This document shows positions 8,263 to 17,474 of a DNA stretch of 64,000 bases, piece by piece. Source of the stretch: an uncultured Myxococcales bacterium (lineage in GTDB: Bacteria; Myxococcota_A; UBA9042); the NCBI GenBank assembly GCA_903883645.1, contig CAISBR010000081.1:128833-192832 (forward strand), read 5' to 3'. Each line of letters begins with the position of its first letter. The first letter of the stretch is position 1. Position numbers and translations under genes: made by a program. The notes under the pieces were generated by a model. It saw nothing but the letters and a program-made list of their open reading frames with translations, was not told the DNA's origin and did not search any database.

Positions 8263-9858
8263 CTACTCGAGGCGAAAATCCTGACTACCACCAGTAGGTT
8301 GCGCGGCGTGTGGATGTTTGACCGGGGCGCGGTCGCTCGCGGGCCGAAGTGTCGCGGGTTCTCCACCACCTAGCGCAGCCGTGGCCGCTTCCGCCAGCGC
8401 TACGGGCGCGTCTGGTGCGACCGGCGCCGGGGGAACGGCCGCTGCAGGTGCGACCGGAGCCAAAGCAACGGCCGTTGGCGCGGGCGGTGGTGGAGTAGGC
8501 CGTGCAGCAGCAGGCAATACCGCCGCTGCGGCCGCCGCTCCTGGGGCAAGCACTGCCGGCTCTGGCGCCGCCACTGCAGGGCTGGCACCGTGCAGCCGCC
8601 ACGCCACCCCAACCGTAACCACGAGCACGAGCAACGCCCCGCTCGCCAGCCAAGCCACGGCAGGCTTCTTGGACCGCGGCCGCAACACCTCTACGGGCAT
8701 AACTGCAGATTCAGCAACAGGTTCAACCCCACGCACCGCAGCCACAACTTCGGGGCGATAGGCCACAGTCGCAGCGGGTGCCACACCTTCGAGCAACTCA
8801 GCCGCGCCGCGCTGCATCGCCATCGTCGGCTTGATATCGCTCGCAAGCTGCCGGTCCGGGCGCTGCGGCACCGGGCGATTGGGGCGAACCGAGGCGGCCC
8901 CAGCCAAAATCCGCTGCAACTCCGCCTTGTAGCTCAAGGCATCTGGGCTGCGCTCTTCGGGGCGCTTGCTCAGATTGCGCGCCAAGAAGTCGTCGACCAC
9001 CGCCGCCACCGGCAGCGCCGGCGCAACCTCGCTGAGGCGCGGCGGCTCATCCTTCAAGTGCTTGATCAGCAGCGACATGGGCGAGGCGTCGCGAAATGGC
9101 GGCCGGCCGGCCAACATCTCAAACACCATCACCGTCAGGGAGTATAGGTCTGAACTTCCTGTAATTGCAGTGCTCGCGTCGATCTGCTCCGGACTCATGT
9201 ACTGCGGCGTCCCCACAATGGCGCCTACTTCGGTCAGGGTACTCAAGGCGCGCTCGTCGATACCGGCGACCTTAGCGATACCAAAATCCAGTATCTTTAC
9301 AAAGTCATCGGCACCAGCCTGCGTGGTAAGCAAGATATTATCGGGCTTCAAGTCGCGGTGAACGATGCCCTGAGCGTGCGCCTCGGCCAGCGCGTCGCAG
9401 ATCTGCCCAGCGATAGCCGCCACGCGCGGCGGTGGCAGCGGCCCCTTCGACAGGTCGTCCGAAAGCGCCCGCCCCTTGACCAGTTCCATCACCAGATACA
9501 GCAGCCCTTGGCTCGTCTGGCCAAAGTCGACTAGGTGCACCGTGTGCGAGTGCGTCAGCCGCGAGATGACTTGCGCCTCGCGATGAAAACGCTTGACAGT
9601 CTCAGCATCTGCGACCTGATCGGGGTGGATCACCTTGATCGCCACATCGCGGCCCACCGACATCTGCGTGCCCACATACACAGCGCCCATGCCGCCTTGG
9701 CCAAGCAACCTGTCGATGCTGAACCGCCCATCGAGGTCGGTACCCACCAGCTGCGCGGCGCGGTTGGGCTGCACCAGCAGCAGCCTGGCGCCGTCGTGCG
9801 GGCAAAGAGATTGCGAGGAATCAAAGTCGCGACTGCAATTGGGGCAAACGGAGCGCAT
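8263..9858 (-). CDS. Eukaryotic-like Ser/Thr protein kinase with N-terminal zinc ribbon (kinase 2)
   Basis: Hanks-type kinase of 531 residues. It opens with a short zinc-ribbon-like motif (CPNC...LCPHDG, residues 5-23). The kinase domain has GQGGMG at 53-58, AIK with Lys75, HRDLKPDN at 167-174, DFG at 191-193 and GTPQYMSPEQ at about 216-225. One membrane helix lies at about 400-420, followed by about 110 extracytoplasmic residues dominated by Ala, Pro and Val with no recognisable domain. I chose the ATG at 9858 because the zinc-ribbon start is typical of this kinase type; the frame upstream is open but lacks domain-like content. It is divergent from the lipobox NTPase gene across 183 bases, which suggests, but does not prove, a shared pathway. 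Confidence 0.92.
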   Translation of the reverse strand: MRSVCPNCSRDFDSSQSLCPHDGARLLLVQPNRAAQLVGTDLDGRFSIDRLLGQGGMGAVYVGTQMSVGRDVAIKVIHPDQVADAETVKRFHREAQVISRLTHSHTVHLVDFGQTSQGLLYLVMELVKGRALSDDLSKGPLPPPRVAAIAGQICDALAEAHAQGIVHRDLKPDNILLTTQAGADDFVKILDFGIAKVAGIDERALSTLTEVGAIVGTPQYMSPEQIDASTAITGSSDLYSLTVMVFEMLAGRPPFRDASPMSLLIKHLKDEPPRLSEVAPALPVAAVVDDFLARNLSKRPEERSPDALSYKAELQRILAGAASVRPNRPVPQRPDRQLASDIKPTMAMQRGAAELLEGVAPAATVAYRPEVVAAVRGVEPVAESAVMPVEVLRPRSKKPAVAWLASGALLVLVVTVGVAWRLHGASPAVAAPEPAVLAPGAAAAAAVLPAAARPTPPPPAPTAVALAPVAPAAAVPPAPVAPDAPVALAEAATAALGGGEPATLRPASDRAPVKHPHAAQPTGGSQDFRLE

Positions 9859-10041
9859 AACCGAGCGATGGTAGGGCCGCAAGCGCCGCGACGCAACGAA
9901 TTGCTGCACGGCCAGCCGACAGATTGCGCGACCTTGCTTTGCAGTCGATGCCTTCCGCGTTGGCAACCGTTGCTCGCGGCGGCCAATTCCGGTACAACCC
10001 CGGCACGACCTAGCTGGCACACGCCCAGCAGCGAGCGCCCG
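9859..10041. promoter_or_regulatory. Divergent intergenic region between kinase 2 and the NTPase unit
   Basis: 183 bases lie between the starts of two divergent genes and must hold promoters for both. No clear -10/-35 pair or operator could be defined by eye. Confidence 0.35.
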
Positions 10042-11622
10042 ATGACTCCAAAACTGCTGGCCCTTTCTCGAATTCCTCGCTTTGCAGCGGTGTTGGCGCT
10101 GGCGCTGCTGGCAAGTGGCTGCGGCGCCAAGCTGATCAACCTGCTGCGCGACGATCCGACGCTGAGCTATGGCAAGGCGTGTGCGGCGCAGACGAAGTCG
10201 CAGACCGAGCGCTTGATCGGCGGCGATTACGTGCCGGCTCGCCTGTTTGTCACCGCTTGGCCCAAGGCAACGGCCCCGAGCGAGCCTTTCATCCGCGAAG
10301 GGCGGTTGGTTGCGGCGATCGAGAGCGGCGAGGTGCACCGCGTGGCTGTGCTCGCCCGCGGAGGCATGGGCAAGACTGCGCTGGTCGATTCGATCACCGG
10401 GCAACTATGCGGTGTGATTCCAGTTTTTCCACTTGACCTGACAGTACTGTCGACCACCGAGCGCCCCGTGCCCGACACCATTGTGGGTCTGATCTCGCGG
10501 GCGGTGGGTGCGGCTGGCAAGCCAGACCAGCAAAAAGACCTCGTCGAGTCCTTGGCGAACGAGGCGTTTGTGCTGATTGTCGATCACGCCGATGAGGTCG
10601 AGTTGGCCCGCCGCCCAGCTGTCATGCAGGCGGTCGCTGACTTTGGCAAGCAGCACCCGCGCGCGGTGACTCTGATGCTGGCGCGCCCGCCCGTGCTCGA
10701 CGATGACTATAGCTTTGCCGCGGACACCAAGCTTGAGATTCCGCCGCTTGAGTGCCAGGCGACCGACGCCTTCTTGGCCAAGCAGTTCAAAGACGAAGAA
10801 GATCGCGCCGGTTTTTCGCAGTTGCTGAACCGCTACGGCCTCGACGAAAAGGCGCGCTTTGGTGCGCAGTGCATCTATCCGTCGCTGTTTACGTTTCGCG
10901 ACGTGCAGGTTGTCAGCGATTTCTTTCGGACTTCGCGCACTGGCGAGACGCTGGTCAGCCCGTCGGCCGTCTTCGAGGCGCTAATCGGCGCACGTTTGCA
11001 CAAAGAGTTCGAAGATTTGCGCTGGACCCAGGGCGACGCGCTCGATATGGGCGACCGACTGCTGCGCGCCAGTAACGCCGCCACGGGCCTATCGAACTTG
11101 TCTTTTGACTTGGCCGTCTGCGAAAAGGCCATGGACCCACGGTGGGGCGAGAATGCCGTCGACGCCGGCGTGGCGGGCTCCGCGGCCCAGCGCAAGCGCC
11201 ACATCTGCGAAAAAACCTATCAGAGTGCCATGTTCGCCCCTGCCGAGGGCGCCAAGAGCTACCGCTTCTCAGACCACTCGACCCAAGAGCTGTTCTTGGC
11301 GCGCTGGCTCAACGGCGAGGTCGCCCGCGGTGGCCAAAATTGCGCCGTGCTCGACGGACACAAGGACCTAATCGCCAACACCGGCGTGCTCCGCTTCTTG
11401 GCGGGCCAAGTGTTCGGCCGCCGCTGCTTGGCCAACGTGGTCGCCGCCGGCTGCAGCAAGATCGACGCCATCGAGCTGACAAAGACGCTCGACGTGGGCT
11501 TGCCCATTGGCAGGGCGCGCAACCAGATTCTGCAAGACGCGCACGCAGCCGGCACGTCGCTGCAGCCGCAGGCGTGCATCAAGCAGGTGCTCGACGATCT
11601 CGACCGCACGGTCACAGAGTAA
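10042..11622 (+). CDS. Putative lipoprotein with NACHT-like P-loop NTPase domain
   Basis: A 526-residue protein starting at the ATG at 10042. The N-terminus is a signal-peptide-like stretch ending in LLASGCG (Cys27), a standard lipobox. At 107-112 there is a Walker A motif (GGMGKT), and at about 177-187 a Walker B-like VLIVDHADEVE, followed by VTLMLARPP, which resembles a sensor-1 strand. This order recalls NACHT/STAND signalling NTPases. The rest is helical with scattered cysteines, and no repeat or effector domain is visible. A lipobox on an ATPase is odd because the periplasm has no ATP. Either the hydrophobic segment is an uncleaved anchor with the domain in the cytoplasm, or the P-loop binds something else. 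It heads a three-gene unit with two membrane-protein genes. Confidence 0.75.
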   Translation: MTPKLLALSRIPRFAAVLALALLASGCGAKLINLLRDDPTLSYGKACAAQTKSQTERLIGGDYVPARLFVTAWPKATAPSEPFIREGRLVAAIESGEVHRVAVLARGGMGKTALVDSITGQLCGVIPVFPLDLTVLSTTERPVPDTIVGLISRAVGAAGKPDQQKDLVESLANEAFVLIVDHADEVELARRPAVMQAVADFGKQHPRAVTLMLARPPVLDDDYSFAADTKLEIPPLECQATDAFLAKQFKDEEDRAGFSQLLNRYGLDEKARFGAQCIYPSLFTFRDVQVVSDFFRTSRTGETLVSPSAVFEALIGARLHKEFEDLRWTQGDALDMGDRLLRASNAATGLSNLSFDLAVCEKAMDPRWGENAVDAGVAGSAAQRKRHICEKTYQSAMFAPAEGAKSYRFSDHSTQELFLARWLNGEVARGGQNCAVLDGHKDLIANTGVLRFLAGQVFGRRCLANVVAAGCSKIDAIELTKTLDVGLPIGRARNQILQDAHAAGTSLQPQACIKQVLDDLDRTVTE

Positions 11623-11637
11623 CGGCGGAGCCACAGC

Positions 11638-12324
11638 GTGAGCGCAGAGCCCTTTGTTCACGGCGAGCCACTGGTAGTCGATGGCAGGTCCGCGCCGACG
11701 GTGGCGCTGTGGCTGCTGGCCGCCATCGTCTCCGCTGTAGTTGCCTTGTGGACCGGGCCGGGCGCGGTGCTGCCACCGCTGCAGTCCGATGCGACCTTTG
11801 ACCTCGAGCGCGACTTGGGCGAGGCCTCAGTGCACCTTGAGCGGACCACTGGCACGGTACCCTGCCCGCGCTCTGCGGCCGATGGTCGATTTCGCTGTGG
11901 CAATGATTACTGGCAGTTTGTAGGCCCGTATGGGGGCATGAGCAGCGGGCGGCCGCGGCGCTGCACATGGGTCCATCCAGTCGCCGCAGGCGTGCCGACC
12001 GTGCTGCAATGGAAAGATCAGCCCCTAGGGCAAGCGCTGCTGGCCGGCATAGGGCTCGTCGACGACGCGGGCGGCGGTGCGAGTGTATCGATGCGTGTGC
12101 TTGCGGGCGCAGAGGAGCTAGCCAGCTTGAACAGCAGCGACTCGCGCCGGTGGCACGCGGTCGACAAGCCGCTGCCACCGGGCAAGGCTAGGGCCGACTT
12201 GCGCATCGAGATCCTCACAGCCGACCCGAACTTGCGCATGGCGTGCATCGACTTGCACATGACGGGCCACCGCGGAGCGCTCGCACAGCCCGCGCAGACC
12301 GTGCCGGTGGGAGCCACGCCATGA
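11638..12324 (+). CDS. Single-pass membrane protein of unknown function
   Basis: A 228-residue protein starting at GTG (11638), preceded by GGCGGAG at good spacing. One membrane helix lies at about residues 20-40, with an extracytoplasmic domain after it that has four cysteines, aromatic residues and predicted beta-strand character. I do not recognise the family. It sits 15 bases after the NTPase gene and overlaps the next gene by four bases (ATGA), so the three are probably one operon. A carbohydrate-binding or sensing role is conceivable but only a guess. Confidence 0.75.
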   Translation: MSAEPFVHGEPLVVDGRSAPTVALWLLAAIVSAVVALWTGPGAVLPPLQSDATFDLERDLGEASVHLERTTGTVPCPRSAADGRFRCGNDYWQFVGPYGGMSSGRPRRCTWVHPVAAGVPTVLQWKDQPLGQALLAGIGLVDDAGGGASVSMRVLAGAEELASLNSSDSRRWHAVDKPLPPGKARADLRIEILTADPNLRMACIDLHMTGHRGALAQPAQTVPVGATP

Positions 12325-13811
12325 ACCTGCGCTCGCCCGAACCCGGTGTCGGTCTTGGCTATTGGCTCGGACAAGTCGCCACACTCGCCGCGTGTACGGC
12401 CGCCGCTTGGTGGTGCTGTGCGGGCGGTGCGCCGCTGGCCGCGTCGGCGTGGCATTGGTTTACCGCGCTGAGCGGGCCGGCTGGCGACGCGCGCGGCTGG
12501 GGTCAAGTGCTTGTGCGCGGCGTGCACGCCCTGCCAAAGGGCGCCCAGGCGGATCCGTTGTGGGCGGTACAGGGCCTACAAGTTGGCATCACGGCGCTTG
12601 ATTTGTACGCAGCCATCGCACTCGCGCTGCGGCTGGTTGGGCTTTGGGCCGCCGTTCCAACCGCGTTGCTGCTGCTGGTGTGGCCGGCGGCGCGCCAAGG
12701 GGTCGATGCGGTCTCAGCCGAGTCGCTACTGACGCTGGGCTCGCTGTTCGCGGCGCACGCCACTCTCTGCTGGAACACGCGGCCCCGGGCCGCTGCGGTG
12801 CTGCTCGGTCTGGGCACGGTCATCTTGGCGCTGGCCCATCCGCTAGGGCTGATGTGGGCGCCTGGCGTGGCGCTCGCGGCGCTGGTACTGCCTGTAGCCC
12901 AAGACCCCAGCGAAGTCGACAGCACCCAACCGCGCCCCGACATGCCGGTCGGCGACCGGTTCTTGCCGTGGCTGGCGGCGATGGGGCTGGCGGCCGGGCT
13001 ACTTTTGCTTGCACTGCGCCCAAATACGCTGGGTTCGTGGGGTACCAGCCAGTTTGCAGCCTTGCGCCATAGCGGCGAGCCGCCCGATCTTGGCGTGCTG
13101 GCCGGGCTGCCACTCGTGGGTCCGCTGTGGGTCGTGCTCGGCCAGTGGCCACTCGTGGTAGCGGTGTTGGCGACCACCACCCTGCTGCGGGGGCTGTTCG
13201 CACTGCGTAAGACGCGCTTGGGCGGCGTGGCCGGGGTGGCTGTGGTCGGCTGGCTTGCCATTGGCGTGGCCCGCTTCCCCCTGGCCGATCATCTGGATGC
13301 GACCGTTGCTTTGGCGCCGATGGCCGCGGTGCTGGCAGGTATCGGAGCGGGTCAACGGGCGCGCGACTTGGCGTGGCTGGGGCGGCAGCCGGCCGCCGCG
13401 GTGTGGCTGGCCGCCGCGTTGATCTGGCTTACTGCCGACCTGTGGGCGCAAGCCAAGCACGATCGGCGCTCGCTGCTGGCCCGCGCTGCCAGTTTGCCAG
13501 CCCACGTGGATGCAACCCAAGCAGTGCGCCTAACAGCTGAAGATTTAGCCCTTTTGCAGGCCCATGCCGAGCCCACGGCCGTGCTGCCCGCGCGCGCCGG
13601 TGGTGCCGATCTGGCGACATCGCTGCGCCACTTGCTGCCGCGGATGGGTGCTCAGACCTTTGGTGCGGCCCACGCCGCGCGGGTGGTGCTGCTGCCCGAG
13701 CCGCCACGCTCGACCATCGATCGGGTGCTGGCGGAGCACGGTAAGAAGCTCGCGTGCAGCCAGAGCGGCCGCCTTTGCGCCTATCGCATCGCCGCGCGCA
13801 GCCCCCAATAG
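12321..13811 (+). CDS. Polytopic membrane protein, possibly GT-C glycosyltransferase-like
   Basis: A 496-residue protein with about nine or ten hydrophobic helices and a soluble C-terminal part of about 110 residues. The first extracytoplasmic loop follows helix 1 and is about 60 residues long. The overall shape, many helices then a small C-terminal domain, resembles polyprenyl-phosphate-sugar glycosyltransferases, but I cannot see a defining catalytic motif. It starts by ATGA overlap with the upstream gene, implying translational coupling. It is the last gene of the NTPase-membrane protein unit and converges on kinase 3. Confidence 0.7.
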   Translation: MNLRSPEPGVGLGYWLGQVATLAACTAAAWWCCAGGAPLAASAWHWFTALSGPAGDARGWGQVLVRGVHALPKGAQADPLWAVQGLQVGITALDLYAAIALALRLVGLWAAVPTALLLLVWPAARQGVDAVSAESLLTLGSLFAAHATLCWNTRPRAAAVLLGLGTVILALAHPLGLMWAPGVALAALVLPVAQDPSEVDSTQPRPDMPVGDRFLPWLAAMGLAAGLLLLALRPNTLGSWGTSQFAALRHSGEPPDLGVLAGLPLVGPLWVVLGQWPLVVAVLATTTLLRGLFALRKTRLGGVAGVAVVGWLAIGVARFPLADHLDATVALAPMAAVLAGIGAGQRARDLAWLGRQPAAAVWLAAALIWLTADLWAQAKHDRRSLLARAASLPAHVDATQAVRLTAEDLALLQAHAEPTAVLPARAGGADLATSLRHLLPRMGAQTFGAAHAARVVLLPEPPRSTIDRVLAEHGKKLACSQSGRLCAYRIAARSPQ

Positions 13812-13853
13812 CAGCTACATCCTTGTTTAATTTACGGTGTTTGGCAGCAGCGA

Positions 13854-15608
13854 CTAGAGCCGTTCTTCAAGAGCGCTCTTGTTGTTCGCCTTGTCGCCGC
13901 TCGCCTTGCCGCCCGTCTTGGGCTTGACCGGCGCGACGCCAAGCTTCTTGACCTCGCCACTGCGGTCTTCTACCACATCAACCTTGCGCAGCTCGACTTG
14001 CAGGCTCGGCGCATCGTTGCGCGAAACATCCATCTCGCGGTCGGCATAGCCTTCGGCCTGCAACAGCACAGTCACTCGCTCAGCACCCTGAATCTTCAGC
14101 GTGTAAGGGGTCTTACCCAGCTCTTTCTCGCCAACCTTGACCGCGGCGTTCCCTGGCTTGCTGTTCAGTACCACCTCTACCGGTCCAGCCGGTGCTTTCT
14201 CGGCGACAGGCAGGCTTGGGGCTGGAGCGGCCACGGGTGCAGCGGCAGCAGCCTGGGCTGGAGCGGCGACCAGGGCAACTGGCGGTGCCACCGGCTTTTC
14301 GTCATTGCGTGTCGCAAAGTAGCCGCCAATTGCCGCGACAAGCGCAAGCACGGCGCCACCTGCAGCCAACATCGCGAGCGGTAACGACTTTTGCGACGAC
14401 GGTAGCGACAGGTCGTCAGCGGTAGCACGAATGCCCGCCGTAGCGCTGTCGAATGGGACCCCAGCAATCGGCGTCACTCCGCGCGGCCCGGTTGCTGGGC
14501 GCAGCGCCGGCGGGGTGCGCGGCTTACCGGCATCGGCATAGGCCGACGTCTTGGATCGGCCGAGCACTACATCGTAACTCTCGGTCTCTGCTTCGGTATC
14601 GTCCGATACTGCCTTACCGCTTGGCAGCATGGTCTGGCGAATGGGGTCAATGCGATCGGCGCCGCGGCAGGCATCCAGCGCTTGCCGCATCTCGATCGCG
14701 GTGTCGAAGCGCTCCGAAGGCTGCTTGGCCATGGCCTTTTCGATAACCCGGACAAAGTTTTCGCTGACGGGCGAGCGCGCCGCCCCCCGCAGATCCGGGG
14801 GGTTCTCGGTCACGTGCATCATCAGAATCGACAGAGGGTTGTCCGCGTCGAACGGCGTCTTGCCCGTCGCCAGCTGATACAGCACGCAACCCAGCGAATA
14901 AATGTCAGAACGCTGATCGACGTTCTTGTTCTGGGCCTGCTCTGGGCTCATGTAGGCGGGCGTACCAAAGGCCTTGCCGGTACCGGTCAGGTTGCTGCCC
15001 AGGCGCTTGGCGATGCCAAAATCCAGCACCTTGACCACCGGGTCATCCCCATGCACCTGGTGCAAGAAGATGTTGTGGGGCTTCAAGTCGCGGTGCACCA
15101 AGTTGGCCACATGTGCCTCGGATAGCGAGCGCAAGACCTGAGAACCAATGGTGATAATCTCTAGCTCGGTAAAGGGCTGGTCCTCGGCCATACGGTCGCG
15201 CAGCTCTTCGTTCAGCGGCCGCCCGCTCAGCAGCTCCATGGCAATGTAGAGCGCGCCGCCCTCGGTCTGGCCAAAGTCGAACACTTTGATTGTATTGGGA
15301 TGTTTGAGCGATGCCGTGACCTGGGCTTCGGCAAAAAAGCGTTGGATCACATCGGAGTCGTCTTGATCGAGGGCGACCGCGAGCAACTTAATCGCAATGT
15401 CTTGGTCGGTGGCCATGTTCTTGGCCTTGTAGACCGCACCAAATCCGCCCTGACCGATGATCTTGTCGATGCGGTAGCGCCCGTTGACTTCGGTGCCTTC
15501 GGGCAGCTTCGAGTCGGGGTTCTGCGACAGCACTAGCGTGGCGGTTCCGTCGTCTGGGCACCGCGCTTCTTGAGTCTTCTTGCCGCATTTGGGGCAGAGC
15601 CGCTTCAA
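13854..15608 (-). CDS. Eukaryotic-like Ser/Thr protein kinase with zinc ribbon and C-terminal PEGA domain (kinase 3)
   Basis: A 584-residue kinase. A zinc-ribbon-like start (CPKC...CPDDG) is followed by GQGGFG at 52-57, AIK with Lys74, HRDLKPHN at 172-179, DFG at 196-198 and GTPAYMSPEQ at about 215-224. One membrane helix lies at about 405-430. An Ala/Pro linker leads to a PEGA-type domain (VVLNSKPGNAAVKV... LGKTPYTLKI...), a beta-sandwich common in bacterial surface proteins and kinase tails. I favour the TTG at 15608 because GGAGGG ends seven bases upstream and the protein then begins MKRLCPKC; a GTG at 15614 is the alternative. It is divergent from ffh. Confidence 0.92.
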   Translation of the reverse strand: MKRLCPKCGKKTQEARCPDDGTATLVLSQNPDSKLPEGTEVNGRYRIDKIIGQGGFGAVYKAKNMATDQDIAIKLLAVALDQDDSDVIQRFFAEAQVTASLKHPNTIKVFDFGQTEGGALYIAMELLSGRPLNEELRDRMAEDQPFTELEIITIGSQVLRSLSEAHVANLVHRDLKPHNIFLHQVHGDDPVVKVLDFGIAKRLGSNLTGTGKAFGTPAYMSPEQAQNKNVDQRSDIYSLGCVLYQLATGKTPFDADNPLSILMMHVTENPPDLRGAARSPVSENFVRVIEKAMAKQPSERFDTAIEMRQALDACRGADRIDPIRQTMLPSGKAVSDDTEAETESYDVVLGRSKTSAYADAGKPRTPPALRPATGPRGVTPIAGVPFDSATAGIRATADDLSLPSSQKSLPLAMLAAGGAVLALVAAIGGYFATRNDEKPVAPPVALVAAPAQAAAAAPVAAPAPSLPVAEKAPAGPVEVVLNSKPGNAAVKVGEKELGKTPYTLKIQGAERVTVLLQAEGYADREMDVSRNDAPSLQVELRKVDVVEDRSGEVKKLGVAPVKPKTGGKASGDKANNKSALEERL

Positions 15609-15815
15609 ATTCACACCCTCCGGCCGGCCGCGCAGCCCGCAAGCTCCAGGCTTGGACGCGGGAGCGAGGCGGGCGATTCGCCATCTTAGCCCACATCGCA
15701 GCAGTTTGGCGAATTCAACGGGCGAATTCGGCCCAGGTGCGTTGCCAGAAGTCCGCCTGGGCGTTACCCTACGCGGCCCTTGCTGGCCCATTCACCGGGC
15801 CGAAACACTGCGAAC

Positions 15816-17435
15816 ATGCTCGAATCGATTACCAAAGGTTTCCGCTCTGCCCGCCATCGCCTGCAGGGTTATCGCGAACTCGACGAAGACACGCTCGACG
15901 AGGTTCTGCAAGACATCCGCACCTCGCTGCTCGAGGCCGACGTCGAATTCGGTGTGGCCAAGCGCTTTTTGGCTGAGGTCAAGGCCAAGGCCCTGGGCGA
16001 CGTGGTGCAAGTGCGCGCCGACGACGCCGCTGGCAAAACGCGCCGAGTAACTCCGCAAGATCACTTCATTAAGATCTGTCACGACGAGCTGATGGCGCTG
16101 ATGGACCCGGGCGAGCCGGGCATCACGTTTAAGGCCAAGGGCGTGACCAGCATTATGATGGTGGGTCTGCAGGGCTCGGGCAAGACCACCACGGCTGGCA
16201 AGCTAGCGAATCTGTTCAAGTCTGAGGGCAAAAAGGTGCTGCTCGTCGCTGCCGACGTGTACCGCCCGGCCGCTATCGATCAGCTGAAAGTCTTGGGCCA
16301 GCGGCTCGATGTGCCAGTGCACTCGGTGGCGGGCATGATGCCGCCCGAGCTGTGCAAGACCGGGTACGACAAGGCGAAAGACGGCAATTTCGATGTGGTG
16401 ATCTTCGATACCGCCGGCCGCTTGACCATCGATCAGCAGCTGATGGACGAGCTGGGCACTATCCGCAAGCAGACCCCGCCGGACCACGTGCTGCTGGTCA
16501 TCGACGCGATGATCGGCCAAGACGCCGTCACAACGGCCAAGCATTTCAACGAGAAAGTGGGCATCGACGGGGTGGTGCTGACCAAGCTCGATGGCGATGC
16601 CCGCGGTGGCGCGGCGCTGTCGGTCAAGATGGTCACGGGCGCACCGGTCAAGTACGTGGGTATGGGCGAAGGGCTTGATAAGCTCGAGCCTTTCCGCGCC
16701 GAGGGCATGGCCAGCCGCATTCTGGGCATGGGCGACGTTGTCAGCTTGATGAATGATTTCAGCAAGCTCATCGACGAGAAGAAGGCCGAGCAAGATGCCA
16801 AGCGCCTGTTGTCGGGCAAGTTCACCCTGTCGGACTTCTTGGAGCAGATCCGTTTGCTCAAGAAAATGGGCAGCTTGCGCGACGTGATGGAGCGGCTGCC
16901 GTTCTTCTCGGACGCGCTGGCCGACGGCATGAAATTCGACGATCGCGAGCTGATTCGTATCGAGGCGATCATCCAGTCGATGACCCCCGAAGAGCGCAAG
17001 AAGCCTGCGATTTTGAACGCGCGGCGGGTGCAGCGCATTGCCCGTGGTGCGGGTCGCAAGCCCCAAGAAGTGCTCGATCTAGTGCAGCGCTACGACGTGA
17101 TGCGGCAGATGATGGCGCGTATCGGCCAGGCGCCGGGGCTGCTGTCGCGGCTGCCCGGCTTTGGCCAGATGGCGCAACTGGGCAAGATGAAAGGCGCGGG
17201 CGTCGACGGTTTCTTTGACGAGGTCGAGAAAATGGCGCTGCCCGGCATGGGCGGAATGCCAGGTATGCCCGGCATGGGCGGAATGCCTGGAATGCCCGGC
17301 GGTTTCGGCGATATGGACCCGTTTGGCATGGCCGGTCAACCCAAGCTGCCGCCGCGCCGCGAGATCGATCGCGATGACCGCAAGAAGAAGAACAAGCAGG
17401 CAGCCACGGCGCGCAAGAAGAATCGCAAGAAGTAA
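15816..17435 (+). CDS. ffh: Signal recognition particle protein Ffh (SRP54)
   Basis: The SRP GTPase of 539 residues that, with 4.5S RNA, targets ribosomes making membrane proteins to FtsY. The N-domain helical bundle spans about 1-95. The G domain follows with GLQGSGKTT at 117-125, a DTAGR-type motif, and TKLDGDARGG near 260. The M domain covers about 325-440. It ends in an unusual tail: Met/Gly-rich repeats, then about 30 mostly Lys, Arg and Asp residues. I chose the ATG at 15816 because the N-domain begins there (MLESITKGF). The 4.5S RNA gene was not found nearby. Confidence 0.97.
   Translation: MLESITKGFRSARHRLQGYRELDEDTLDEVLQDIRTSLLEADVEFGVAKRFLAEVKAKALGDVVQVRADDAAGKTRRVTPQDHFIKICHDELMALMDPGEPGITFKAKGVTSIMMVGLQGSGKTTTAGKLANLFKSEGKKVLLVAADVYRPAAIDQLKVLGQRLDVPVHSVAGMMPPELCKTGYDKAKDGNFDVVIFDTAGRLTIDQQLMDELGTIRKQTPPDHVLLVIDAMIGQDAVTTAKHFNEKVGIDGVVLTKLDGDARGGAALSVKMVTGAPVKYVGMGEGLDKLEPFRAEGMASRILGMGDVVSLMNDFSKLIDEKKAEQDAKRLLSGKFTLSDFLEQIRLLKKMGSLRDVMERLPFFSDALADGMKFDDRELIRIEAIIQSMTPEERKKPAILNARRVQRIARGAGRKPQEVLDLVQRYDVMRQMMARIGQAPGLLSRLPGFGQMAQLGKMKGAGVDGFFDEVEKMALPGMGGMPGMPGMGGMPGMPGGFGDMDPFGMAGQPKLPPRREIDRDDRKKKNKQAATARKKNRKK
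17241..17294. repeat. 27-bp tandem duplication in the ffh tail
   Basis: Two adjacent 27-base units beginning CCCGGCATGGGCGGAATGCC encode PGMGGMPGM twice in the Met/Gly-rich end of Ffh. It is an in-frame coding duplication. Confidence 0.85.
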
Positions 17436-17474
17436 TTGCGCCTAACAATCCGTAGCAATTTTGGATAGTAGAAG

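Noticed and set aside
10042-13811. Anti-phage defence system built on a NACHT NTPase
   Set aside because: The lipobox and membrane partners fit an envelope role better, there is no effector domain, and no other defence genes or mobile elements surround it. Kept only as a signalling-module idea.
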